Positions 47,775-57,732 of a stretch of 64,000 nt of DNA are shown in pieces; position 1 is the stretch's first letter; every line of letters starts with the position of its first letter. Source of the DNA: Psychroflexus salis (GTDB taxonomy: Bacteria; Bacteroidota; Bacteroidia; Flavobacteriales; Flavobacteriaceae). The stretch spans positions 22,073-86,072 of the forward strand of contig NZ_BMGL01000014.1 in the NCBI RefSeq assembly GCF_014640175.1, read 5' to 3'. The notes below the pieces were generated by a model. It made no database searches. It was not told the DNA's origin and was given only the letters and a program-made list of their open reading frames with translations. The translations under genes and the position numbers were made by a program.

Positions 47775-50700
47775 ATGATAAAATACTGTATGAATTACAT
47801 AAAACAGCATGAAAAGTTTTTGTTTTTTACAACATTATTCTTTTTAAGTGTAGGTGCTTTAATGGCTCAGGTTTCTGTTTCTGGTAAAGTAGTAAATAAA
47901 GAAAATATACCCATTCCTGGCGTTAATGTTTTAATTAAAGATACAACAAAGGGAACTGAAACTGACTATGACGGTTTTTTTAATATTGAAGCAGAAATAG
48001 GAAGCATATTGGTATTTAAATACTTGGGTTTGAAAACTCAAGAAGTAACAATTACCCAAGAACAAAAAGAGTTAACTATAACATTATTAGATAATGTTGA
48101 TGCTTTAGATGAAGTTGTAGTAGTAGGATATGGTAAAAAATCTAAAACAAAATTAATATCTTCTGTATCTACAATAGATGATGAGACCTTAAAGAAATTA
48201 CCAGTTCCCCAGGTGAGTAATGCTCTAGAAGGCCTGGCTTCTGGTTTATTTGTTAGACAAACATCTGGTGAGCCTGGTTTTAGCGCTTCATCATTCGAGA
48301 TTAGAAATTTTGGAAATGCTTTAGTAATTGTAGATGGTGCTCCTGGCGATTTAAATCAGTTAGACCCAAATGAAATTGAAGATATTTCTATTTTAAAAGA
48401 TGCTGCAGCTGCTTCTGTTTACGGGGTACAAGGTGGAAATGGTGTAGTTTTAATTACTACAAGAAAAGGGGATGTTGGGAAACCCAAATTTACTTACAGT
48501 AATCAATTTACATATTCAACTTTTACTTCTTATCCTGATTTTTTCACATCAGCACAATACGCAGAAGTATTAAATGAAGGTTTAAGGAATGCAAATCAAA
48601 ATCCTTTTTATACTGAAACTGAAATCGATTTATTTAGATCTGGTGAAGATCCAATTAATTATCCCAATACAGATTGGAAAGATCTAGTCTTAGAAGATTG
48701 GGGTTTTCAACAAAGACACAATATTAATTTATCTGGTGGTACAGAAAATGTAAAATATTTTGTGTCTGGAGGCTATCTAGAACAAGGTTCAAATTATAGT
48801 GCTGATGTACTAAATTTCCAACAATTTAATTTAAGAGGAAACCTTAATGCAGACGTAACAGACAACTTAAACCTTACTCTTAATCTTGCTGCAAGAAGAG
48901 GAGAGCGAGAAGCTCCAGCTTATTCTGCATTTGATATATTTAGAGAGTTAAGTCGTGCACTACCTGTAGATTTGGCTTACTATCCAGATGGTACACCAGT
49001 AAGACCAAGCTTTAGCCCTAACCACATTCAAGAAGGTTTAAGAAATTTTAATGCTGGATATTATCGCTCCACAAATAATAATATTGATGCAAAACTAACT
49101 TTACAATGGGATATTAATCAAGTTCAAGGTTTAAGTCTCAAAGCTTATGGTTCTTTGGTATACGATACTTCTTTTGATAAGGATTGGGGAAAAGGTTACG
49201 AATTATTTACTTTAAATCGCCAGACGGGAGAATATGATTCTTTTACAGCTCTTCCTGAGGGAGCATTTAGTGAAACAATTCTTCAACTTTCAACTAATTA
49301 TAGTAATCATTATGTTTTAAGACCATCAATAAACTATGATAGAAAATTTGGTAATCATAGTGTTTCTGGTTTATTACTTGCTGAAATTCAAAAAATACAA
49401 GGAGAAAATTTCTCAGGAAGGCGACAAGATTTTCAATCTAGCGCTATAGATCAACTATATGCAGGTTCTTTACAAAATCAAGTTGCTGAAGGGGGCGAAT
49501 TTAGAGAGAATAGATTGGGTTATGTAGGTCGTTTTAGTTACGATTTTAAATCAAAATATTTTCTAGAATCTTCTTTTAGATACGATGGTTCTTCAAGATT
49601 TGCACCTGGGAATGAATGGGGGTTTTTTCCATCAGTTTCTGCGGGTTGGAGAATCTCTGAAGAAACCTTTTTCGAACCTATTAAAGATCATTTACCTGAG
49701 TTAAAAATACGTGCTTCTGTTGGAACAGCTGGAAATGACAATACTGCTGCTTACCAATGGCTTAGTGGGTTTAACTACAGTTTCTTTTACGTAATAGGTG
49801 ATGGTACTATTCCTACCATAGATAATACCGCATTAGCTAATAGAGATATTACTTGGGAAACCAATACTACTTATAATGTTGGTTTAGATACTCGTTTATT
49901 AAACGGTGATCTTCAATTTTCATTCGATTATTTTTTTAGAAAGAGAGAAAATGTATTGGCTTTTGCATCTAGAAGTGTTCCTAGTACATTAGGAGTTTCT
50001 TTAGCAGCAGAAAACTTATATGAATTCTCAAACGAAGGATTTGAATTTTCAATTAATTACAATAAAAAAGTAAATGATAATCTTAAGCTTAGCGGCCTTT
50101 TGAATTTTTCAAGATCTAGAGAAAAAGCTGTTTTCATAGATGAGAATCTTCAAGAAGATCCATTTATGAGACAAAACCTTACCATTACAGGTGGTTTTAC
50201 CAATTTAAGAAGAGGATATATTTCTCAAGGACTCTTTCAGTCGCAAGAAGAAATTGATCAGTGGGCTATTCAAGATGAAAATGGAAATGCTAGCATCCAA
50301 CCTGGAGACGTTAGATATCGTGATTTAAATGGCGATGGAATTATAGATGTACGTGATCAAAAGGTGTTTGGAGATGGTGATAAACCCGCTATTAATTATT
50401 CATTAAATTTAGGTGTAGAATACAAAAGATGGTCGTTATCAGTCTTGCTTACTGGAGCAGCTGGATATGACATTTATATTGATGGCGAAGCTCAAAGTCC
50501 TTTAGTAAATGGATTTAATGGATATAATTATCAATTAGATTATTGGACTCCACAAAATATTGATGCTGCTTATCCAAGAATAACCAATGGTGGTGCTAAC
50601 CCAAATAATAATAGATATTCTGATTTTTGGATGCGGGATGGAAGTCACTTGAGAATTAGAAACGTTAATCTTAGCTATAGTGTTCCTAGTGTAGCAGAGA

Positions 50701-50858
50701 AACTTGGTGTAAACGATTTGACTGTATTCTGGACCGGTACAAATTTACACGTTTTTAAAAAATATGATGAAGATTTTGATCCACAGAACACATCATCTGT
50801 GGGGTGGTATTACCCACAAAACAAGTCATTTACTTTCGGAGTTAATTTAACATTTTAA
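47775..50858 (+). CDS. SusC-type TonB-dependent outer-membrane transporter
   Basis: The 1027-residue protein starts with a signal peptide (...FLFFTTLFFLSVGALMAQ). Next is a carboxypeptidase-regulatory-like domain (SVSGKVVNKENIPIPGVNVLIKDT), a TonB box region (DALDEVVVVGYG), the SusC plug (VSNALEGLASGLFVRQTSG, LVIVDGAPGDLNQLDPNEIEDISILKDAAAASVYGVQGGNGVVLITT) and a 22-strand barrel. It imports oligosaccharides delivered by the SusD partner encoded 11 bases downstream. A start at ATG 47790 is also possible. Confidence 0.96.
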   Translation: MIKYCMNYIKQHEKFLFFTTLFFLSVGALMAQVSVSGKVVNKENIPIPGVNVLIKDTTKGTETDYDGFFNIEAEIGSILVFKYLGLKTQEVTITQEQKELTITLLDNVDALDEVVVVGYGKKSKTKLISSVSTIDDETLKKLPVPQVSNALEGLASGLFVRQTSGEPGFSASSFEIRNFGNALVIVDGAPGDLNQLDPNEIEDISILKDAAAASVYGVQGGNGVVLITTRKGDVGKPKFTYSNQFTYSTFTSYPDFFTSAQYAEVLNEGLRNANQNPFYTETEIDLFRSGEDPINYPNTDWKDLVLEDWGFQQRHNINLSGGTENVKYFVSGGYLEQGSNYSADVLNFQQFNLRGNLNADVTDNLNLTLNLAARRGEREAPAYSAFDIFRELSRALPVDLAYYPDGTPVRPSFSPNHIQEGLRNFNAGYYRSTNNNIDAKLTLQWDINQVQGLSLKAYGSLVYDTSFDKDWGKGYELFTLNRQTGEYDSFTALPEGAFSETILQLSTNYSNHYVLRPSINYDRKFGNHSVSGLLLAEIQKIQGENFSGRRQDFQSSAIDQLYAGSLQNQVAEGGEFRENRLGYVGRFSYDFKSKYFLESSFRYDGSSRFAPGNEWGFFPSVSAGWRISEETFFEPIKDHLPELKIRASVGTAGNDNTAAYQWLSGFNYSFFYVIGDGTIPTIDNTALANRDITWETNTTYNVGLDTRLLNGDLQFSFDYFFRKRENVLAFASRSVPSTLGVSLAAENLYEFSNEGFEFSINYNKKVNDNLKLSGLLNFSRSREKAVFIDENLQEDPFMRQNLTITGGFTNLRRGYISQGLFQSQEEIDQWAIQDENGNASIQPGDVRYRDLNGDGIIDVRDQKVFGDGDKPAINYSLNLGVEYKRWSLSVLLTGAAGYDIYIDGEAQSPLVNGFNGYNYQLDYWTPQNIDAAYPRITNGGANPNNNRYSDFWMRDGSHLRIRNVNLSYSVPSVAEKLGVNDLTVFWTGTNLHVFKKYDEDFDPQNTSSVGWYYPQNKSFTFGVNLTF

Positions 50859-50869
50859 ATCATAGTTTT

Positions 50870-52645
50870 ATGAAATCTTATTATTTATCAACTTTGCTTT
50901 TAATCTTTATCTTTATAGGATGTACAGATGATGATTTTTTAAATGAGCCACCTCTAGACCGTATTACAGAGTCAGATGTTTGGAATGATAAGGCATTAAT
51001 GGATACTTACTTTTTTCAAATTTATGAAAATATGCCTTGGGATTATCTTAAAGATTTTGGCGGTGGAGCTGGTGGTGGGGCTCACCGTGATGCTTTAAGC
51101 GATATAGCTAGGAGCACTTATTCTTGGACGCCCGCAACAAATTCATTTAGACCTGGAAATTGGGGAACATCCAATAATTCATGGCCTTTAGATTGGTGGG
51201 GGTATTTCAATTTATGGAAAATCAATTATTCTATTGAAAATATAGAAAAAGCTCCAAATAATGTGTTGACCGAAGAAGAACGTAATAACCGATTAGGTGA
51301 AATGTACTATTTAAGAGCATTCTGCTATTTTGAAATGGTAAAACGATACGGTGGTGTTCCTATTATTTTGGAAGCTCAAAATCCAGATATAACTCCACAA
51401 GAGGAATTGTTTCCACCTAGAAATACAGAAAAAGAAGTGTACGACCAAATTTTAGCAGATGTACAAACAGCATTTGAGATATTGCCAGATAACTGGCCAT
51501 CACAAGAAGGTAGAGCTACTAAATGGGCTGCTAAATCCTTAGAATCTAGAGCTGCTCTATATGCCGCTAGTATTGCAAAATATGGAAGTTTACAATTAGA
51601 CGGCTTAGTAGGATTACCTTCATCAGAAGCTCAAACTTATTACCAAATTTCCTTAAATGCATCACAAACAATCATTTTAGAATCAGGACATTCGTTATTC
51701 ATTCAGTATCCAGACCCTACAGAAAATTATACGAGACTGTTTTTAGATGAATCTGATGATGAAACTATCTTTAAGAAAATTTGGATACCCTTTGAAAAAG
51801 GACATTCTTATGATTTACGAAATGTTCCATACAGCTATAGATTAGATTGGGGTTCTAGCATGTCTCCCACAAAACAGTTTGTTGATAGTTATGAAGTTTT
51901 AAGCTCTGGTTTATTACCTAGCGAGCCAGGTTCTGGTTATGATGAGACAAACCCATGGGAAAATAGAGACCCTAGACTAAAAGCAACCATTATAACAAAT
52001 AACGATGTGTTTCAAGGGGCACCAGTAGAAATTTGGTATGGCACAGAAAGAGATGGCAACATAGACACAGGGAATGGTACAGGTATTGGTAAAGACGGTT
52101 TAGGTGTTCATCCTGATGCAACAAAAACAGGATTTTATGTTAGAAAGTATCTTGAGGACGGTTCAAACCCTTTATTTATTCCTCAATATTATTCTGGTCA
52201 AGATTGTATTATTTTTAGATTAGGTGAAATTTATCTTAATGCTGCCGAAGCTGCTATTGAACTCGGAAATGAAGGCTTAGCTAGAGATTATATCCAACCA
52301 GTTAGAGAAAGAGCTGGATTAACTCAAAACTTAAGGTTAGAGCCATTTTCTGGTAATGAATTAAGAGATAGAATTCGTAATGAACGAAAACTAGAGCTTG
52401 CCTTTGAAGACCACAGATATTGGGATGTAAGAAGATGGCGAATAGCAGAGGAAGCATTAAGTATTCAAGTAGAAGGTGTTAGAACTTTGAGAGTAATCAC
52501 TCCATCAGGAGAAGAAACTTTTATATATGAAACTTTTGATGCTGAGGAAAATCCAATGAATTTCTTCGAAAGACATTATTACATGCCAATAGGCCAAGAC
52601 CGAAGAAATAATAATGATAAACTTATTGAAAACCCTGGCTACTAG
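50870..52645 (+). CDS. SusD-type glycan-binding lipoprotein
   Basis: The 591-residue lipoprotein has signal MKSYYLSTLLLIFIFIGC with lipobox Cys 18. SusD-family features include NEPPLDRITESDVWNDKALMDTYFFQIYENMPW, the TPR-like region EMYYLRAFCYFEMVKRYGGVPIIL, RLGEIYLNAAEAAIELG and the C-terminal RNERKLELAFEDHRYWDVRRWR, YMPIGQDRRNNNDKLIENPGY. SusD forms the lid on the SusC barrel and captures glycan chains. The aromatic content suits sugar binding. Confidence 0.96.
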   Translation: MKSYYLSTLLLIFIFIGCTDDDFLNEPPLDRITESDVWNDKALMDTYFFQIYENMPWDYLKDFGGGAGGGAHRDALSDIARSTYSWTPATNSFRPGNWGTSNNSWPLDWWGYFNLWKINYSIENIEKAPNNVLTEEERNNRLGEMYYLRAFCYFEMVKRYGGVPIILEAQNPDITPQEELFPPRNTEKEVYDQILADVQTAFEILPDNWPSQEGRATKWAAKSLESRAALYAASIAKYGSLQLDGLVGLPSSEAQTYYQISLNASQTIILESGHSLFIQYPDPTENYTRLFLDESDDETIFKKIWIPFEKGHSYDLRNVPYSYRLDWGSSMSPTKQFVDSYEVLSSGLLPSEPGSGYDETNPWENRDPRLKATIITNNDVFQGAPVEIWYGTERDGNIDTGNGTGIGKDGLGVHPDATKTGFYVRKYLEDGSNPLFIPQYYSGQDCIIFRLGEIYLNAAEAAIELGNEGLARDYIQPVRERAGLTQNLRLEPFSGNELRDRIRNERKLELAFEDHRYWDVRRWRIAEEALSIQVEGVRTLRVITPSGEETFIYETFDAEENPMNFFERHYYMPIGQDRRNNNDKLIENPGY

Positions 52646-52715
52646 TTTTAATTGATTTTTATAGCTATACAATAATTAAGTAGTTATTAAAAACTAATTT
52701 TTTAAAAATGAAATA

Positions 52716-54314
52716 ATGAAAACGAAAAAAATTATAAAACACTCCCTTTTAATCGGTATTTTCATGCTTATATCAGGTTGTAATGATGACGATATGATTT
52801 TTCCTGCGCCTACAGCAGAAGATGCTACATTTACTTTTTCTATAGACCCTAATAATCCAAATATTGTCAATTTTAGTGCTACTGAGAGCAACAATAATTG
52901 GTACACGCACTGGGATTTTGGTAATAACTCATCTGCTGAAGGATACCAAACAAGCAAAGTCTTCCTTAAAGCAGGAGACTATAATGTAAGATTTAAAGTA
53001 TTTACCAGAGGAGGTTCAGCAGAAAGCATACAAACTATTGTTATTAATCAAGATTTTGAAGGACCAAATGTGTTATTAAATGGAGAATTTAATGGAAGTG
53101 ATGAGTGGACTATCTTACCCATTTCAGATGGCCTTGATGTCAACTTTACTGGTGACAAAGCAGTTTGGACTGGTGGTGCAGGTGGTCATGTCGGCATCTA
53201 TCAACCCGTGCATGTAGAAGCTAATGTACCTTATCAAATAGATATGGAAGTATCAGGCGATGGACTTACAGACTCATGGTATGAAGTATATATAGGTGCA
53301 GAAACACCTATACCAGGTCAAGATTATACTGATGGCGGAATGCGTTTAGGACTAAACACCTGGGCTGGATGTGGTAATGAAGCTTTTGACAATTCTCTCA
53401 CAGAAATTAGCTGTGTTGGTGAAGGTAATGGTCTAGTAGAGTTTGATTTTACAGGCACTGTTTATTTGGTTATACGAGGCGGTGGAGCTGATTATGGTTC
53501 TGGCTTGTCTTTAGATAATGCTTCTATGACTCCACTAGTACCTGGTGTTGAATATACACCTCCATTATTTCTACCAACTGCCGATTTCACCTATAGTGTT
53601 ACAGATCTTACCGTAGATTTTACAAATACATCAACTAATGCAGATAGCTATTCATGGGATTTTGGTGATGGTCTCGGTACTTCAACTGAAGAAAACCCAA
53701 GTTATACTTATGCCAGTGAAGGTGTTTATCCGGTAACCCTAATCGCTACAAATAGCGATGGTTCAACTGAATCTACCAGAAATGTAACTTTTGCGCCAAA
53801 CCTTATTGTAAATGGAGATTTTGATGACGATTCAGCATGGAATATTATTCAACATAATGGGTCCGGAAACGGCGTTGTAACGATTGCGAATGGTGTGGCA
53901 GTATTTGATGAAATAACAGATATACCATCTGGTTCCTGGGGTAATGAAGCACATGTTGGCATAAACCAGGCGGTATCTATTGATGAAGCCGGAGATTATG
54001 CTTTGGACATGTTTATAACCACGAACGGAATAAATGAACTTTGGTTTGAAGTTTGGGTGGGAACAGACGCACCAACAGCCGGAGTTGATTATAATGAAAA
54101 CCAGGGTGCTACCAGAGTTTTAAATGTAAATTCCTGGGATTGTGGCAATACAGTGACCTATTCCGGGTCCATGGCTGCAACGGGTTGTACTGGTGTAGAT
54201 GGCACTATTTCACTCGATGCCGGCACCTACTACGTGGTGATACGAAGTGGTGGTTTTACTTTTGGTGAAGGTGGTGTCATAATTGATAATGTTTCATTCG
54301 TAAAGACCAATTGA
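52716..54314 (+). CDS. PKD-domain surface glycan-binding lipoprotein
   Basis: The 532-residue lipoprotein has signal MKTKKIIKHSLLIGIFMLISGC (Cys 22). The layout is a PKD domain (about 35-112: WYTHWDFGNNSSAEGYQTSKVFLKAGDYNVRF), binding module A (about 118-275), a second PKD (about 285-365: SYSWDFGDGLGTSTEENPSYTYASEGVYPVTL) and binding module B (about 366-530). Modules A and B share W(Y/F)EV(Y/W)(I/V)G(A/T)(E/D)(T/A)P with each other and with the T9SS protein at 46416. Laminarin loci of marine Flavobacteria encode a similar PKD protein after susD. The role is outer-surface binding. Module B is visibly richer in GC. Confidence 0.85.
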   Translation: MKTKKIIKHSLLIGIFMLISGCNDDDMIFPAPTAEDATFTFSIDPNNPNIVNFSATESNNNWYTHWDFGNNSSAEGYQTSKVFLKAGDYNVRFKVFTRGGSAESIQTIVINQDFEGPNVLLNGEFNGSDEWTILPISDGLDVNFTGDKAVWTGGAGGHVGIYQPVHVEANVPYQIDMEVSGDGLTDSWYEVYIGAETPIPGQDYTDGGMRLGLNTWAGCGNEAFDNSLTEISCVGEGNGLVEFDFTGTVYLVIRGGGADYGSGLSLDNASMTPLVPGVEYTPPLFLPTADFTYSVTDLTVDFTNTSTNADSYSWDFGDGLGTSTEENPSYTYASEGVYPVTLIATNSDGSTESTRNVTFAPNLIVNGDFDDDSAWNIIQHNGSGNGVVTIANGVAVFDEITDIPSGSWGNEAHVGINQAVSIDEAGDYALDMFITTNGINELWFEVWVGTDAPTAGVDYNENQGATRVLNVNSWDCGNTVTYSGSMAATGCTGVDGTISLDAGTYYVVIRSGGFTFGEGGVIIDNVSFVKTN

Positions 54315-54378
54315 TAGAACAACATATCAATTAAGATAATTAAATGATTATTATTTGTGTTAGTTAGCTACTAAACTG

Positions 54379-54407
54379 TTTTACTGGTCATCTTAAGGCC
54401 AGTAAAA
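54379..54407. other. Hairpin between binding-protein and enzyme genes
   Basis: TTTTACTGG (54379-54387) is complementary to CCAGTAAAA (54399-54407) around an 11-base loop. No T-tract follows, so it may be an mRNA-stability or processing element separating the susCD part from the enzyme part of the locus. Confidence 0.45.
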
Positions 54408-54465
54408 ATTTCAGAAAGACCACATTTAAAATGTTGATAAGAATTCAACTTATAAAAAAAGTAAA

Positions 54466-57400
54466 ATGAAAAAAATTATAGTACTACTTGCAATTCTTGC
54501 TATGCCAATTACATCCTGGAGTCAAGGTCTTGTAGCCCAAGGAACAGAAATTGTAAATGCAAACGGAGACCCCGTATTATTAAGAGGATATGGTCCTGGT
54601 GGTTGGCAAATCATGGAAGGCTATATGATGCAAACATCAGGCTTTGCTGGTGCACAGCATGAAATCAAAGAAAAGTTAATCGAATTGATGGGAGAAGCCA
54701 ATACTGAAACTTTTTTTGCTAAATGGAGAGAAAATCATTTTACACAACGCGATGTAGATTCTTTAGCAGCATGGGGTTTCAATAGTATTCGTATTCCTAT
54801 GCATTACAACCTGTTTACGCTTCCTATAGAAGACGAACCTATTCCTGGAGAAAACACATGGATAGAAACCGGTTTTGAACTAATTGATGATGTACTTGAA
54901 TGGGCTGCTCCTCATGATATTTATGTCATATTAGATATGCATGCAACTCCAGGTGGACAAGGTGCTGGTTCAGAAATAAACGATTATAACCCGGATAAAC
55001 CTTCCTTATGGGAAAGCCAAGAAAACAGAGATAAACTCGTTGCGCTTTGGACGAGAATTGCAGACAGATATAAAGACAACGAGTGGATTGGTGGCTACGA
55101 CCTTATCAATGAAACCCATTGGGATTTAGGTCCTCAAAATGCACTGTTAAGAGAAATATATGAAGATATTACTGAAGGCATCAGAGGTGTGGGAGATAAC
55201 CATATTCTTTATATTGAAGGAAATTCCTATGCCAACGATCATACGGGCTTAACACCACCGTGGGATGATAATCTAGTGTATAGTTTCCACAAATATTGGA
55301 GTTTCAATAATGAGAATGATGTAGATTGGATTACCCCTTTAAGAGATACACACAATGTACCGCTTTGGATGGGTGAATCTGGTGAAAACTCTAATACATG
55401 GTACACCGACGCCGTAAGGCTTTTTGAAGACAATAACATTGGCTGGGCCTGGTGGTCATTTCGTAAAATTGGGAATGTAAACAGCCCTTATGCAATAGAC
55501 ATTAACCCTGGGTATCAAGCTATTCTTGATTACTGGCAGGGTAATGGCCCTCAACCCACGCCAACTGAAGCTTTTGATGCCATGATGCAACTAGCGGATA
55601 ACCTATTAGTTGAAAATAGCAAGCATAGAAAAGATGTACCTGACGCCTTAATCCGACAAGTGCAAACAGACGAAACTATCCCCTATCATGGAAGTCCTTC
55701 TGTAATTCCTGGACTTATTTATTTTTCTGATTACGATTTAGGGAAATTAAACCATGCTTACTACGATACTGTGAATGCCACTTATCATCTTTCAAACGGT
55801 AGTTTTACTGCATGGAACAGTGGCTGGTCTTACCGAAATGACGGTGTCGATATCGAAAGAAATGACGATAGTGTTAATAGTAATGGTTTCCATGTTGGCT
55901 TTGTCAATCAAGGTGAATGGATGAAGTACACCGTAGATATTGACCAAACTGCTGTTTATAAAGCAAAAGTTAGATTGGCGACTGAACAATCCGGAGGTGA
56001 ATTCTTTCTTTCCTTAAATGATGAAGAAATCACTACAACTCAAGTAGTAACTGCGACTGGAGGCTGGACACAATTTATAACCTATGAAATTGATGATATA
56101 ATATTACCACAAGGTGAACATAGCTTAAAACTTCACATCAATAATGATACGCCCGTCAATCTCAGTAGTATTGAATTTGAGTTAACGGGTAATATTGATG
56201 CGCTTGCATTAAATGCTCTGAATGGTAAAACCGGTGAAGACGAACAATCTGTAGAAATTGCTATCAGCGAATCTGTTCTAGCAACGTCATTAAACGGATC
56301 TTTAGATCAGTTTTCAGTAAATGTAAATGGTGAAGATAGAACTGTAACTGCTGTTGAAGCTCATCCTACAAAAGACAGAACAGTTGTGCTCACAGTTGAA
56401 GGTTTTTTAATTACAGGAGATGAAATTTTAGCCAGTTATTCAGGTAACTCCGTCCAATCTGAATCGAATAAAACATTAAACACATTTACAGATTTATTCA
56501 TCAACAATGTTAGTCCTAACCGATTTGTAATCCCGACTTTAATTGAAGTTGAAGACTACGATTACATGATAGGCATGAATTTAGAAGACACCACTGATGA
56601 AGGCGGTGGACAAAACTTTGGCTTCACCGATCTTGGCGATTACGCCGATTATTCCATCTTTGTTCCGGAAACAGGCTTATACGGTATTAAATTTAGAGTT
56701 GCTTCATTATTTAGCGAAGGACAAATCGGTTTATACACGGTAGATGAAAATGATGTGGAAACAGAGTTAGTTGTAATCGACACGCCAATAACCAATGGAT
56801 GGCAAACCTGGGAAACAGTTTCAGATAATCTGTTTATTGAAGAAGGTCCGCATAAATTAAGAATGAAAGTTCTTGCTGGAGGTTTTAATTTCAATTGGTT
56901 TGAATTTGATTTTCCAGACAGCGATGGTGATGGAGTCCCTGATTATTTAGATGATTGTCCCAATACACCAGAAAATGCAATAGTTGATGTAAATGGTTGT
57001 GAGATTTTTAATGTACCAGCAGATAATTATGCCATAGTTGTTTCAAGTGAAAGATGTCGTACTGAAGATAATGGTCGGATTTCTTTAACTGCACTAGAAA
57101 ATTTTGATTATACCGCAGTGCTCAGTGGAGAAGATACTTCGATAACTGAAAACTTCACTACTGAACTAAATTTTGAAAATTTATCGGCAGGAACTTATAC
57201 CCTTTGCATCACCATTAGCAATCAACCTGACTATGAACAATGCTTCACGCTAGTTGTCAACCAACCTGATGAATTGATTGTAACTTCAGGGCGGCCAACT
57301 AATTCAGCAGAATCCAAAATAAACATATCCTTGAGTGGTGCATCGCTTTACTATATTACCTTGAATAATGAAACCTTTATTACAGAACAAAATGAAATTG

Positions 57401-57732
57401 AATTGCAACTTACAGAAGGTATAAACGAGTTAAGTGTAAAAACAGATACCGACTGCCAAGGAATTTTCAAAAAAACTTTTGTTTACGATATAGCCCCTTC
57501 GGTATATCCAAATCCGTTTCAAAATACCTTGTTTGTTATACCTAACACAAAAGACCTTGAAAGTTTACCCGTTGAAATTTATGATCTGACAGGAAAATTG
57601 ATTTTTAGCAAGAGTTATAACACTAAGGATAATCAATTGAACCTTAACTTGTCCAGTTTGTCAAACGGCATTTTTGTCTTAAAAGTAATTACAAAACAGA
57701 AAACATATAATTTTAAAATTGTAAAGCAATGA
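54466..57732 (+). CDS. Secreted multidomain GH5-type beta-glucanase with two CBM6-like modules and T9SS domain
   Basis: The 1088-residue enzyme starts with signal peptide MKKIIVLLAILAMPITSWSQ. The GH5 (cellulase-fold) catalytic domain spans about 20-365. Its general acid is E216 in DLINETHWD and its nucleophile E304 in LWMGESGE; SIRIPMHYN and ILDMHATPGGQ are typical strands. Then come a CBM6-like module (about 420-575: GFHVGFVNQGEWMKYTVDI), a linker domain, a second CBM6-like module (about 695-825: NFGFTDLGDYADYSIFV), a thrombospondin-3 calcium repeat (DSDGDGVPDYLDDCPNTPENAIVDVNGCE), further small domains and a T9SS tail (VYPNPFQNTLFVI). Exact linkage specificity is not readable; beta-1,3 or beta-1,6 glucan fits its neighbours. 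Confidence 0.9.
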   Translation: MKKIIVLLAILAMPITSWSQGLVAQGTEIVNANGDPVLLRGYGPGGWQIMEGYMMQTSGFAGAQHEIKEKLIELMGEANTETFFAKWRENHFTQRDVDSLAAWGFNSIRIPMHYNLFTLPIEDEPIPGENTWIETGFELIDDVLEWAAPHDIYVILDMHATPGGQGAGSEINDYNPDKPSLWESQENRDKLVALWTRIADRYKDNEWIGGYDLINETHWDLGPQNALLREIYEDITEGIRGVGDNHILYIEGNSYANDHTGLTPPWDDNLVYSFHKYWSFNNENDVDWITPLRDTHNVPLWMGESGENSNTWYTDAVRLFEDNNIGWAWWSFRKIGNVNSPYAIDINPGYQAILDYWQGNGPQPTPTEAFDAMMQLADNLLVENSKHRKDVPDALIRQVQTDETIPYHGSPSVIPGLIYFSDYDLGKLNHAYYDTVNATYHLSNGSFTAWNSGWSYRNDGVDIERNDDSVNSNGFHVGFVNQGEWMKYTVDIDQTAVYKAKVRLATEQSGGEFFLSLNDEEITTTQVVTATGGWTQFITYEIDDIILPQGEHSLKLHINNDTPVNLSSIEFELTGNIDALALNALNGKTGEDEQSVEIAISESVLATSLNGSLDQFSVNVNGEDRTVTAVEAHPTKDRTVVLTVEGFLITGDEILASYSGNSVQSESNKTLNTFTDLFINNVSPNRFVIPTLIEVEDYDYMIGMNLEDTTDEGGGQNFGFTDLGDYADYSIFVPETGLYGIKFRVASLFSEGQIGLYTVDENDVETELVVIDTPITNGWQTWETVSDNLFIEEGPHKLRMKVLAGGFNFNWFEFDFPDSDGDGVPDYLDDCPNTPENAIVDVNGCEIFNVPADNYAIVVSSERCRTEDNGRISLTALENFDYTAVLSGEDTSITENFTTELNFENLSAGTYTLCITISNQPDYEQCFTLVVNQPDELIVTSGRPTNSAESKINISLSGASLYYITLNNETFITEQNEIELQLTEGINELSVKTDTDCQGIFKKTFVYDIAPSVYPNPFQNTLFVIPNTKDLESLPVEIYDLTGKLIFSKSYNTKDNQLNLNLSSLSNGIFVLKVITKQKTYNFKIVKQ

